NCBI RefSeq assembly: GCF_000981505.1
Contig: NZ_LN827929.1
Span: 1,116,001 to 1,180,000, forward strand
Reading direction: 5' to 3'
Source of the DNA: Candidatus Methylopumilus planktonicus
GTDB lineage: Bacteria > Pseudomonadota > Gammaproteobacteria > Burkholderiales > Methylophilaceae
Length of the DNA: 64,000 nt
Under the pieces are notes generated by a model. The model made no database searches, was not told where the DNA came from, and saw only the letters and a program-made list of their open reading frames with translations. A program made the translations under genes and the position numbers. Of the stretch, positions 44,396-53,318 are shown in pieces (position 1 is the first letter of the stretch; each line of letters begins with the position of its first letter).

Positions 44396-44860
44396 GTGGA
44401 AATCAATAAAAAAGTACCCTTACTTAAGCTTCCTGGCACCAGTGATCTTCAATTTAATCTATCGGATTACAAAGGTCGTTTTCTCGTTATTTATTTTTAC
44501 CCTAAAGATGCAACCCCAGGCTGTACCGCGCAAGGCGTTGACTTTAGAGATGCTTATAAAAAATTTCAGGCACTTGATACGGAGATATTTGGTATTTCTC
44601 GTGACACATTAAAGTCCCACGAAAACTTCAAGGCAAAATTTACATTTCCCTTTGAGCTTCTAAGTGATGAAGAAGAAAAAGCATGTGAATTATTCGGTGT
44701 CATAAAAATGAAAAATATGTATGGTAAACAGGTAAGAGGTATCGAACGAAGTACATTTGTAATTGATCCAGATGGTAAATTGATTAAGGCTTGGCGAGGC
44801 GTCAAAGTCGAAGGTCACATCAAAGAAGTTTTGCAATTTATTAAACAACACAACTCTTAA
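44396..44860 (+). CDS. bcp: Thioredoxin-dependent peroxiredoxin, Bcp/PrxQ type
   Basis: Reduces hydrogen peroxide and organic hydroperoxides. The 154 residues from a GTG start carry the peroxidatic Cys43 in TPGCTAQGVDF. E. coli Bcp has its resolving cysteine five positions later; here that position is valine, so it acts either as a 1-Cys enzyme or with Cys97. It lies 6 bases before phoH, a pairing common in betaproteobacteria. Confidence 0.93.
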   Translation: MEINKKVPLLKLPGTSDLQFNLSDYKGRFLVIYFYPKDATPGCTAQGVDFRDAYKKFQALDTEIFGISRDTLKSHENFKAKFTFPFELLSDEEEKACELFGVIKMKNMYGKQVRGIERSTFVIDPDGKLIKAWRGVKVEGHIKEVLQFIKQHNS

Positions 44861-44866
44861 GTAACT

Positions 44867-46261
44867 ATGGCCAAAAAAAATAGTACGACCAAACTTTTTG
44901 TATTAGATACCAATGTATTAATGCACGACCCCTCAAGTATTTTCCGATTTGAAGAACATGATATTTACCTTCCTATGGTGACCTTGGAAGAGTTAGACAA
45001 TAATAAAAAAGGTGTTAGTGAAGTTGCCCGTAACGCAAGACAAACGAGTCGCAATTTAGAAGAGATTATAGGCACCAAAGAAGAAAGTTTAGAAAAGGGC
45101 CGTTCACTAGGTATCAAAGGCAACACACATGTCACAGGTAAACTTTTCTTACAAACAACAGCTCTCCCCCATGATTTACCGATGCTCGCAGGTAGCAAAG
45201 CCGACAATCAAATTTTAGGGATCGTTGCATATCTCAAAAAAGAACACGCTGATCGCCAAGTCATTCTCGTCAGTAAAGATATCAATATTCGAATTAAAGC
45301 GAGAGCCCTAGGCATCGCTGCCGAAGATTATTTTAATGATAAGGTGCTTGAAGATACCGAGATGCTCTACACCGGCATCACTGAACTTCCAGAAGATTTT
45401 TGGGAGAAGCACAGTAAAGATATGGAATCATGGCAAGAACATGGAAAAATGTTTTATCGACTGACAGGGCCTATGTGTCTTAATTTCTCAGTCAATGAAT
45501 TTATTTTTTACGAATTCGATAAACCCTTCCACGCTATAGTTAGAAAAATTACCGGTAAAACAGCGACACTCGAAGTCATTAAAGATTTTATTAATGGCAA
45601 ACATAATATCTGGGGCATTAACGCTAGAAATCGAGAACAAAATTTTGCATTAAATCTCCTCATGGATCCTGATATTGATTTTGTGACCCTTCTGGGTCAG
45701 GCAGGTACAGGCAAGACGCTCCTTACGCTTGCTGCAGGTTTAGCGCAAACACTTGATAAAAAAATCTACAATGAAATTATTATGACGCGTGTCACGGTTC
45801 CTGTAGGCGAAGATATTGGCTTCTTGCCGGGTACTGAGGAAGAAAAGATGACACCATGGATGGGCGCACTAGAAGATAACTTAGATGTACTTAATAAAAC
45901 AGATGAAGAAGCAGGCGAATGGGGAAGGGCTGCGACACAGGATCTTATTCGCTCACGTATCAAAGTAAAATCACTTAATTTTATGCGAGGCAGGACATTC
46001 CTTCATAAATATCTCATTATTGATGAAGCACAAAATTTAACACCTAAACAAATGAAAACGCTTATTACGCGCGCAGGTCCGGGGACTAAGGTTGTATGCC
46101 TGGGCAATATTGCGCAAATTGATACACCCTATTTAACTGAAGGTAGCTCAGGCTTAACTTATGTCGTCGATCGCTTTAAAGGTTGGGATCATAACGGTCA
46201 CATTACACTTGTGCGCGGTGAACGCTCTCGCTTAGCTGATTATGCTGCTGAAACACTTTAA
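44867..46261 (+). CDS. PIN-PhoH ATPase
   Basis: A 464-residue protein of the PhoH2-type family. The N-terminal PIN nuclease domain (about 8-140) starts FVLDTNVLMHD with metal-binding aspartates and continues with LEELDNNKKG. The C-terminal PhoH domain (about 245-464) has the Walker A GQAGTGKT, IIDEAQNLTP as Walker B, and a late arginine-rich RGERSRLADYA. Relatives are RNA helicase/ribonucleases. Its last 20 bases overlap lplT. Confidence 0.93.
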   Translation: MAKKNSTTKLFVLDTNVLMHDPSSIFRFEEHDIYLPMVTLEELDNNKKGVSEVARNARQTSRNLEEIIGTKEESLEKGRSLGIKGNTHVTGKLFLQTTALPHDLPMLAGSKADNQILGIVAYLKKEHADRQVILVSKDINIRIKARALGIAAEDYFNDKVLEDTEMLYTGITELPEDFWEKHSKDMESWQEHGKMFYRLTGPMCLNFSVNEFIFYEFDKPFHAIVRKITGKTATLEVIKDFINGKHNIWGINARNREQNFALNLLMDPDIDFVTLLGQAGTGKTLLTLAAGLAQTLDKKIYNEIIMTRVTVPVGEDIGFLPGTEEEKMTPWMGALEDNLDVLNKTDEEAGEWGRAATQDLIRSRIKVKSLNFMRGRTFLHKYLIIDEAQNLTPKQMKTLITRAGPGTKVVCLGNIAQIDTPYLTEGSSGLTYVVDRFKGWDHNGHITLVRGERSRLADYAAETL

Positions 46262-47429
46262 GCTAAATGTTTCAAAAGGTTTTGTTCCTTTACTGATTGC
46301 ACAGTTTTTATCAGCACTTGCTGACAATGCGCTTTTATTTGCAGCTATTGCATTACTCGCGCAACTCAATTCCCCTCATTGGCACCAGCCTCTTCTGCTT
46401 CAATTTTTTGTGATCTCTTATATTATTTTAGCGCCCTTCGTAGGTGGCATCGCAGACGCTTATCCTAAAGGTCGTGTCATGTTTTATTCCAATGCTATTA
46501 AATTTATTGGGAGCTTATCTATGTTGCTAGGTATGCAGCCCCTTTATGCATATGCGATTGTAGGCGTAGGGGCTGCAGCTTACTCTCCTGCAAAATATGG
46601 TATTTTGACTGAACTTCTGCCGCCTAAAGAACTTGTCATGGCAAATGGATGGATGGAAGGTTCAACAGTCTTCGCAATTATTTTAGGGTCTATTATTGGG
46701 GGTGCGCTCGCTCAATTTGATCCTCTTGTTGCCATCATTATAATTACAGGACTTTATTTGCTTGCGGCTGTTTTTAATCGTTACATTCCATTATTTCCTA
46801 TCGATCATAAACTGACAAAAAAGAATCCTCTATTTATGATAAAAGATTTCTGGCATGCATTTAAAGTATTATGGAATGATCCTCAAGGTCAGTTATCACT
46901 TGCAGTGACCACCCTCTTCTGGGGTGCTGGTGCTTCATTAAGATTGATTGTCATTGCATGGGCAAGCTATGCATTGCAATTTAATTTAGAAGAGGCAACA
47001 CGCTTAACAGCTATGGTTGCTTTTGGTATTGCCATTGGATCAGTCATAGCAGCTCGCTATATCAGTCTTAAGGATTCAGTGAGGGTTCTTCCAGCCGGCA
47101 TTCTTATGGGTGGCTTTGTGATGACTATGGTTGTGATCCATGATTGGCATATTGCGGCTCTTATCTTTTTACTGATTGGCGCATTAAGTGGATTCTTTAT
47201 TGTTCCATTGAATGCACTCCTTCAACATCGAGGCCATTTACTTATTGGTGCAGGCCACTCTATTGCAGTACAAAACTTTAATGAAAATATTGGAATTCTT
47301 TTATTAAGTGGCACTTACACTTGGATGGTAAGAGAAGAATTTTCTATTAATACTATTATTATTCTTTTAGGTTTATTTGTGAGTATCACGATGCTTGCAA
47401 TCTATAAGCATTATAAAAAAATAATATAA
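46242..47429 (+). CDS. lplT: Lysophospholipid transporter LplT
   Basis: Major-facilitator protein that flips lysophospholipids across the inner membrane for re-acylation. The 395 residues have about twelve hydrophobic helices and the LplT segments FLSALADNALLFAAIALLAQL and AAYSPAKYGILTELLP. Partner acyltransferase Aas is not encoded next to it. It overlaps the PhoH gene by 20 bases and converges on pntB with an 11-base gap. Confidence 0.9.
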   Translation: MLLKHFKLNVSKGFVPLLIAQFLSALADNALLFAAIALLAQLNSPHWHQPLLLQFFVISYIILAPFVGGIADAYPKGRVMFYSNAIKFIGSLSMLLGMQPLYAYAIVGVGAAAYSPAKYGILTELLPPKELVMANGWMEGSTVFAIILGSIIGGALAQFDPLVAIIIITGLYLLAAVFNRYIPLFPIDHKLTKKNPLFMIKDFWHAFKVLWNDPQGQLSLAVTTLFWGAGASLRLIVIAWASYALQFNLEEATRLTAMVAFGIAIGSVIAARYISLKDSVRVLPAGILMGGFVMTMVVIHDWHIAALIFLLIGALSGFFIVPLNALLQHRGHLLIGAGHSIAVQNFNENIGILLLSGTYTWMVREEFSINTIIILLGLFVSITMLAIYKHYKKII

Positions 47430-47440
47430 AACTCACAGGC

Positions 47441-48796
47441 TTAATCTATTGCTTTAACAATATCATCAGTAACTTTTTTTGCGTCTCCAAATACCATTAT
47501 AGTTTTATCTAAATAAAATAATTCATTATCCAGTCCTGCATAACCTGGAGACATTGAACGTTTATTTACAATGATAGTCTTCGCTTTAAATGCTTCTAGA
47601 ATAGGCATGCCATAAATAGGGCTTCCAGGTTTTTTCGCTTGTGGATTAACGACATCATTCGCTCCAATCACAAGGACAACATCTGTTTCAGCAAACTCAT
47701 TATTAATATCTTCCATTTCGACAATCATCTCGTAAGGAACATCTGCTTCGGCCAAAAGCACATTCATGTGCCCAGGCATTCTCCCTGCAACTGGATGAAT
47801 TGCGTATTTAACCTTAATACCTTTACTGATAAGTTTTGTAGTTAATTCTTGTAAGGCATGCTGAGCTCTTGCCACGGCTAAGCCATACCCAGGTACAATA
47901 ATTACTGAATCTGCATTCGATAATAAAAATGCAACATCCTCAACCGAGCCTGATTTTGATATTTTTTGACTTTGAGAAGCATCGTCTACAGCAGCAGTGT
48001 CTGAACCAAAACCTCCTAACAACACAGAAACAATAGAACGATTCATTGCTTTACACATAATATAAGAAAGAATTGCGCCTGAAGCCCCCACACACGCGCC
48101 TGCGATGATTAAAACAGAGTTGTTAAGAGAAAACCCGATACCTGCCGCAGCCCATCCTGAATAACTATTCAGCATCGAGACTACAACCGGCATATCTGCA
48201 CCACCGATTGGAATAATAAGGGTTACTCCAAGTGCAAATGCAATAAAGCACATCAAAAGAAATATAGAAGTATTGTGTGTACTATAAAAGAAGATTCCTG
48301 CTGAAATCATTGCAATAAATAAGAATAGATTTAAAAGATGCTGACCTTTAAATTGAATCATTTTTGCACTGAATTTTCCAGAAAGCTTTCCAAATGCAAC
48401 GACTGAAGCTGAAAACGTAATAGCGCCAATAAAAGCGCCAATACATAACTCAACTCTCTGAGCATCACTATGAACATCGCTTGTATTAAAAACTGCAGCA
48501 ATTGCAATAAGCACCGCTGCTAAACCTACAAAGGAATGCATTAAAGCCACAAGCTCAGGCATGCTCGTCATCTCAACTTTTTTGGCTGCAAAAATTCCAA
48601 TCAAGGCACCAATCAATATTGCAATACCTACCATAGGAACAATTAAGTTATGCCCAATATTAAATGTAGTTAAAATTGCAACTGCCATTCCAATCATACC
48701 GAGTGTATTTCCTAATCTCGATGTTTTAGGTGAAGAGAGTCCTTTAAGAGAAAAGATAAATAATACTGCTGAAAATAAATATAATAATGAAGCCAT
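47441..48796 (-). CDS. pntB: NAD(P) transhydrogenase beta subunit
   Basis: Inner-membrane proton-translocating transhydrogenase, beta chain. Of 451 residues, the first about 260 make the membrane domain II helices; the last about 180 form the NADP-binding domain III with IIVPGYGLAVARAQHAL and LVIGANDVVNP. The enzyme couples proton entry to hydride transfer from NADH to NADP+, giving NADPH for biosynthesis. It follows the small pntAB gene by 3 bases. Confidence 0.96.
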   Translation of the reverse strand: MASLLYLFSAVLFIFSLKGLSSPKTSRLGNTLGMIGMAVAILTTFNIGHNLIVPMVGIAILIGALIGIFAAKKVEMTSMPELVALMHSFVGLAAVLIAIAAVFNTSDVHSDAQRVELCIGAFIGAITFSASVVAFGKLSGKFSAKMIQFKGQHLLNLFLFIAMISAGIFFYSTHNTSIFLLMCFIAFALGVTLIIPIGGADMPVVVSMLNSYSGWAAAGIGFSLNNSVLIIAGACVGASGAILSYIMCKAMNRSIVSVLLGGFGSDTAAVDDASQSQKISKSGSVEDVAFLLSNADSVIIVPGYGLAVARAQHALQELTTKLISKGIKVKYAIHPVAGRMPGHMNVLLAEADVPYEMIVEMEDINNEFAETDVVLVIGANDVVNPQAKKPGSPIYGMPILEAFKAKTIIVNKRSMSPGYAGLDNELFYLDKTIMVFGDAKKVTDDIVKAID

Positions 48797-48799
48797 GAT

Positions 48800-49108
48800 T
48801 TAATCTTTGTTGGTACGTTCTTTCTTTTTAAACATATCTAACATTCTTTTTGTCACCATAAAACCCCCAAAAATGTTCACTGACGTAAGTAATATCGCAG
48901 TGAATGCTAATACACTCGTTAGGTTAATTTCATGATCATCGATAGGGACAGCTTGTAAAATTGCACCTACAATCACAATGCCAGAAATAGCATTAGTTAC
49001 AGACATAAGAGGTGTATGTAAAGCAGGTGTGACATTCCACACAACGTGATAGCCAACAAATATAGCTAATACAAAAATTGAAATATTTTGGATGGTCATT
49101 AAATCCAT
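48800..49108 (-). CDS. pntAB: NAD(P) transhydrogenase alpha subunit, membrane part
   Basis: A 102-residue membrane protein with three hydrophobic helices, corresponding to the C-terminal part of E. coli PntA. GYHVVWNVTPALHTPLMSVTNAISG is the conserved start of this domain. Together with the separate pntAA gene it forms the split alpha chain usual in many alpha- and betaproteobacteria. The start abuts pntAA with a 1-base overlap. Confidence 0.94.
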   Translation of the reverse strand: MDLMTIQNISIFVLAIFVGYHVVWNVTPALHTPLMSVTNAISGIVIVGAILQAVPIDDHEINLTSVLAFTAILLTSVNIFGGFMVTKRMLDMFKKKERTNKD

Positions 49109-50250
49109 TATGAGTTTACCTTTCTTTCATTAAATAGCTTACCTTCACGAGTCATTAACGATGCGCTCAGTAATTCATCATCATAATTAATCTCTAACTT
49201 TCCATCGGTATTGATTAATAATTTTAAAAATTCATATACATTCTTTGCAAAAAGCACTGATGCATCATGGCTCACTAAACTTGGAAGATTTGTATAGCCC
49301 ACAATAGTAACGCCTTTATGTTCAATGACTTGATCTGCTTGAGTTAATGGACAATTTCCACAACCACCTTGTCCTGTTCCTGCAGCAAGGTCAATAATGA
49401 CGGAACCTTGCTTCATACCCTCTACAGTATCCTTAGAAATGAGCTCTGGGGGAAACATGCCAGGGATAAGTGCTGATGTAATGACAATATCTGCTTTCAT
49501 TGCATGTTCTGATACAACACCTGCCTGCCTTTTTAACCATGTTGCAGGCATTTTTTGAGCATACCCACCTTGTCCTGACGCAATATTTTTTTCTTCTTCT
49601 GTTTCAAATGGAACATCGATAAATTTTGCACCTAGTGATTCGATTTGTTCTTTCACTGCAGGCCTCACATCAGAGGCTTCCACAATAGCGCCTAATCTTT
49701 TTGCGGTTGCAATCGCTTGAAGTCCAGCAACACCTGCACCTAAAACCAATACTCGGGCTGCTTTCACTGTGCCTGCTGCTGTCATAAGCATAGGCATAAA
49801 TTTTTTATAAAATTGGGTAGCTAATAATATAGATTTATAACCAGAGATATTTGCTTGTGAAGATAAGACATCCATGCTTTGAGCTCTCGAGTTTCTTGGA
49901 AGTGCTTCGAGCGCAAAACATGTTAAGCCTTGATTAGCCATGATTTCTTTAAGTGGGTAATTAAAAGGCTCTAGTAAACCAATAATTATAGTGTCTTTTT
50001 TTAGAGATTTAATTTCATCGTGACTTGGTGCGCGTACCTTAAGAATAATTTCTGTGTCGGTGACCTTGCTCTTAGATTCCACGATTGCACCTTCATTTAT
50101 AAAGGCCTGATCTGAAATATGAGCTTTTACTCCTGCATCTTTTTCAATAAACACTTGGCATTTCATTTGAATTAATTTCTTAACAATTTCAGGCGTGATA
50201 GCTACACGATTTTCTCCATCAACTATTTCTTTAAGAATACCAATTTTCAT
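49108..50250 (-). CDS. pntAA: NAD(P) transhydrogenase alpha subunit, NAD-binding part
   Basis: Soluble NAD(H)-binding domain I of the transhydrogenase, 380 residues, related to alanine dehydrogenase. It shows GENRVAITPE near the N-terminus, the dinucleotide loop GAGVAGLQAIATAKRLGA (about 171-188), and GYAQKMP, a mobile loop contacting NAD(H). It lies 23 bases after the type II NADH dehydrogenase gene on the same strand, so the two may be cotranscribed. Confidence 0.96.
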   Translation of the reverse strand: MKIGILKEIVDGENRVAITPEIVKKLIQMKCQVFIEKDAGVKAHISDQAFINEGAIVESKSKVTDTEIILKVRAPSHDEIKSLKKDTIIIGLLEPFNYPLKEIMANQGLTCFALEALPRNSRAQSMDVLSSQANISGYKSILLATQFYKKFMPMLMTAAGTVKAARVLVLGAGVAGLQAIATAKRLGAIVEASDVRPAVKEQIESLGAKFIDVPFETEEEKNIASGQGGYAQKMPATWLKRQAGVVSEHAMKADIVITSALIPGMFPPELISKDTVEGMKQGSVIIDLAAGTGQGGCGNCPLTQADQVIEHKGVTIVGYTNLPSLVSHDASVLFAKNVYEFLKLLINTDGKLEINYDDELLSASLMTREGKLFNERKVNS

Positions 50251-50273
50251 TTATGACTTCTTTTATAAATTAA

Positions 50274-51581
50274 CTAATGAAGTTTTACTTGGGCTTCTGA
50301 TCTACGCGTAATCATTCGAGCCAATGACTGCAATGCCATACTCGTAAATCCATGTAAGGCCATTAAATGCATTTTGTAAAGTGATTGATACATCAATCGT
50401 GCAATTATACCTTCAATAAACATAGAATCTCCTATGAGAGAGCCCATTAAATTACCAACGGTTGAATATGTCCCCAGGTTGACAAGTGAGCCATAGTCTT
50501 TATAAACGTAGCGAGGTAAATGTGTTTTTCCTTTAACACGTAACTTCATACTTTTAAAAAGAAGATTTGCTTGTTGATGGGCAGCCTGCGCTCTTGGCGG
50601 AACATATTGATCAGTACCATCGATCGGACATGCAGCACAGTCTCCAAAAGCAAAAATTGAATCATCCTTAGTTGTTTGTAATGAACTATTCACCATTAAT
50701 TGATTGATACGATTAGTTTCTAACCCATCAATATTCTTTAAGAAATCTGGTGCCTTCACTCCTGCTGCCCAAACCACAAGGCCTGAAGAAATAATTTTTT
50801 TAGTGTGTGTCTTAATACCTTTTGCAGAAACTTCAGTCACACGCTCACCCAAATAAAGATGTACATTTAACTTACGTAATTCCAACGCTACAGAGTTAGA
50901 TAATTTTTTTGGTAGCGCTGGAAGTAAGCGAGAACTTGCTTCAATGATAGATATTTTTATGTCACGATCAGGATTGACGCGATCAATACCGTATACAGTC
51001 ATTTCGCGTGTGGCTTTATGAAGTTCTGCTGCAAGTTCAACGCCTGTAGCTCCTGCGCCTACAATCACCACTTCAAGCTGACCTGGCTGAATCGATTTCT
51101 TTTGTGTTTGTGCTTTTAAAATAGCATGATGTAATTTTTGATGAAATACTTCGGCTTGCTCTTGTGTATCTAATGCAATCGAGTGTTCTGCTGCACCTTT
51201 AATACCAAAATCGTTCGTAGTGCTGCCTACAGATATAACTAATGTGTCGTAATGAAAACTTCTTCTTGGAATAATTTCTTTACCATCTTCATCTATATAT
51301 GATGCGATCGATATTTCTTTCTTACGACGGTTGAGTCGATCCATACGGCCTAAGCGGAAACGAAAGTGGTGCCAATGAGCTTGAGCCATGTATTCCAATT
51401 CATGCTTATCAGGGTTCATACTCCCTGCAGCAATTTCGTGAAGGAGTGGCTTCCATACATGTGTCTTCGTGCAATCAATCAAAGTGATTTCGGCTTTTTT
51501 ATTTTTACCTAATGTATCGCCTAATTTAGTGGCAAGCTCTAAGCCGCCTGCACCCCCACCTACTATCACAATCTTATGCAT
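50274..51581 (-). CDS. ndh: Type II NADH dehydrogenase (NDH-2-like)
   Basis: Single-chain flavoprotein that probably oxidises NADH and reduces quinone without pumping protons. The 435 residues contain the FAD loop IVIVGGGAGGLELA (about 4-17), the NADH loop VVIVGAGATGVELA (about 169-182) and a C-terminal region with hydrophobic and basic segments for peripheral membrane binding. Other FAD oxidoreductases share this fold, so the quinone acceptor is inferred. It lies downstream of the methanol-oxidation genes and upstream of pnt. Confidence 0.85.
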   Translation of the reverse strand: MHKIVIVGGGAGGLELATKLGDTLGKNKKAEITLIDCTKTHVWKPLLHEIAAGSMNPDKHELEYMAQAHWHHFRFRLGRMDRLNRRKKEISIASYIDEDGKEIIPRRSFHYDTLVISVGSTTNDFGIKGAAEHSIALDTQEQAEVFHQKLHHAILKAQTQKKSIQPGQLEVVIVGAGATGVELAAELHKATREMTVYGIDRVNPDRDIKISIIEASSRLLPALPKKLSNSVALELRKLNVHLYLGERVTEVSAKGIKTHTKKIISSGLVVWAAGVKAPDFLKNIDGLETNRINQLMVNSSLQTTKDDSIFAFGDCAACPIDGTDQYVPPRAQAAHQQANLLFKSMKLRVKGKTHLPRYVYKDYGSLVNLGTYSTVGNLMGSLIGDSMFIEGIIARLMYQSLYKMHLMALHGFTSMALQSLARMITRRSEAQVKLH

Positions 51582-51606
51582 TTCACTTCCTTAAATACAG
51601 ACAATA

Positions 51607-51644
51607 AAAAAACCACTACAGCAATTATACAGGAGTGGTTTTTT
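51607..51644 (-). terminator. Terminator after the cytochrome c gene
   Basis: An 11-bp stem AAAAAACCACT (51607-51617) pairs with AGTGGTTTTTT (51634-51644) around a 16-base loop. On the minus strand it lies 35 bases after the cytochrome stop and ends in T-rich sequence, separating the cytochrome from ndh-pnt. Confidence 0.75.
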
Positions 51645-51678
51645 ATTATTTTCCAGAAACTATCTAGATGATTTCAAA

Positions 51679-52170
51679 TTACTCGTTACCTGTAAGTCCT
51701 TTTCCTTGCGTACGAACCCAGGCAATAACCTTTAAAAGTTCATCCACCTTAAGTCCGTTTGTAGGATCCGTAGCATCCATAATACCTAAACCTTTTCCAC
51801 CCATACCACCGTTTGTCCCATGCCATAAAGTTTCAAACATACCTTTGTTTGTTGCATCTTTAGGATAGCGGAATGTAGGGCCTACTAGACCCGGGCCTAC
51901 TTGACCCTTTGCATCTCCACCATGGCACTGAGTGCATGAGTAAAGTCCGAAAAGCTTTTTACCTTTTGCTTCTGCTTCTGCATTACCAACATATGAATTT
52001 TTACCAGTAGCTAAAAATTCTTTTGCTGCTGGCGTATCAAAGAGAGCTGCGTCAAGTTTAAACGTACTTCCATCTGTTGTTTTTACAAACGTAACATCAG
52101 CAGATGCCACACTTACAATTGTCATCATAGAAACTAAAAGTGATGACATGAGTACTTTTTTTACTAACAT
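51679..52170 (-). CDS. xoxG: Periplasmic cytochrome c of the Xox system
   Basis: A 163-residue monohaem cytochrome c with an N-terminal signal peptide (about 1-24, cleaved after ASA). The single haem site is Cys79-Cys82-His83 (CTQCH); Met123 or Met131 in the glycine-rich GGMGGKGLGIMD region is the likely sixth ligand. It lies downstream of xoxJ and xoxF, so it most likely accepts electrons from XoxF methanol dehydrogenase. The gene symbol is assigned by context. Confidence 0.82.
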   Translation of the reverse strand: MLVKKVLMSSLLVSMMTIVSVASADVTFVKTTDGSTFKLDAALFDTPAAKEFLATGKNSYVGNAEAEAKGKKLFGLYSCTQCHGGDAKGQVGPGLVGPTFRYPKDATNKGMFETLWHGTNGGMGGKGLGIMDATDPTNGLKVDELLKVIAWVRTQGKGLTGNE

Positions 52171-52294
52171 AATTTCTCCTAAAAATTGCGTTAACCTTTA
52201 AGGCTGTTCGCTCCTAAATATAAATTCTACAAAGCTGTTTTATTTTCCAAAAATTCTAAGAAAACATACAATAATATTACTCATTTTTTGTTAT

Positions 52295-52324
52295 AAAGTC
52301 ACCCTTTTGGAGTGACTTTTTTTT
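52295..52324. terminator. Hairpin terminator at the end of xoxJ
   Basis: Stem AAAGTCAC (52295-52302) pairs with GTGACTTT (52312-52319) around a 9-base loop, just after the xoxJ stop. The T-run is strongest on the plus strand (52317-52324), although the gene it follows is on the minus strand, so directionality is uncertain. Confidence 0.55.
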
Positions 52325-52329
52325 GAACT

Positions 52330-53202
52330 TTACTTGCCTGTCTTGTCGCCCATCACCACTGGCACATGAGGGATGCCGTAATCATCTAAAATCTTCATAA
52401 TTTTAGATTGGTTTCGATCAAGGGCACCTTGAATCATTTCCATTCGGTCTTTATCTTTCTTTCTTACTGCGAGAGAAACATTAAATTCTGATTTGCCTTT
52501 TTGAGTATCAAATGAATTTCGTTCAGATTTAAATTCAGGAAGTGGGACAATTACTAAAGGCTCCTTGGCGGCTTTTGCATAGTAGCCTCCTATAGGTCCC
52601 CATATAATAGCAACATCAATTTTTCCCGCGACTAAATCATCGATCATATGACCTGGTGGTAAATTTAGATCTCTTTGTAATCGGTAAGGACGAGCATTCC
52701 CCATAAGATCATGATCGCGCAATGCAATGGTGGGTGGGCTTTCACCTACAATACCAATAATACCTTTTCTTAAATCTTCTGAATCCCAATCTTTAATATT
52801 GTAGTTACTTGATTTTCGATACACGAATACATAACCGGAGCGATAATAAGGCTTTGAAGTGCGCAATGAATCGACATCTGATCCCATCCCAATAATCACA
52901 TCACAGCGTTGCGCATTAATCGTGTTTCTTAAATAGCCCTGACGATCAAGCCAAAATTCATAACCCAGCTCCTTGCCTAAATCTTTTGCTAAAACTTCTG
53001 CAATTTTATTTTCAAAGCCCTCACCTTTTTGATTTGAGTAAGGTAAATTTTCTGGGTCAGCACACACTCTAAATTCTTTATCTACAGGGGTTCGATATGG
53101 CATACCAGGTAAACCATCTTCACGCTCCTGTCCTGCAGCAAAAGCATTCCCCATAAAAGCTATATTCATTACATACAAAAACATCATTATTTTTTTAAAC
53201 AT
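52330..53202 (-). CDS. xoxJ: XoxJ/MxaJ-type periplasmic binding protein
   Basis: A 290-residue extracellular solute-binding protein of family 3. A signal peptide (about 1-22, ending AFA) leads into the MxaJ-like core, with FRVCADPENLPYSNQKGEGFENKIAEVLA and DVIIGMGSD typical of this group. XoxJ proteins are needed for methanol oxidation and are thought to help mature or activate XoxF rather than to import a solute. It lies 116 bases downstream of xoxF behind a terminator, so it probably gets only read-through or has its own promoter. Confidence 0.9.
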   Translation of the reverse strand: MFKKIMMFLYVMNIAFMGNAFAAGQEREDGLPGMPYRTPVDKEFRVCADPENLPYSNQKGEGFENKIAEVLAKDLGKELGYEFWLDRQGYLRNTINAQRCDVIIGMGSDVDSLRTSKPYYRSGYVFVYRKSSNYNIKDWDSEDLRKGIIGIVGESPPTIALRDHDLMGNARPYRLQRDLNLPPGHMIDDLVAGKIDVAIIWGPIGGYYAKAAKEPLVIVPLPEFKSERNSFDTQKGKSEFNVSLAVRKKDKDRMEMIQGALDRNQSKIMKILDDYGIPHVPVVMGDKTGK

Positions 53203-53231
53203 TTTTTTCCTTACCAGTTAAATATCATGGG

Positions 53232-53274
53232 CCCTATAAAAAAACACCCCACTCGAAAGTGGGGTGCTTATAGG
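53232..53274 (-). terminator. Strong terminator after xoxF
   Basis: On the minus strand, GCACCCCACT pairs with AGTGGGGTG around the tetraloop TTCG, followed by seven T; outer bases CCTATAA and TTATAGG extend the stem. The UUCG-type loop makes this very stable. It lies between xoxF and xoxJ and would let xoxF be made in large excess. Confidence 0.88.
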
Positions 53275-53318
53275 ACATACTAACTAACAGTTAGTTCTAT
53301 AAAAAATCTTTCGATTAA

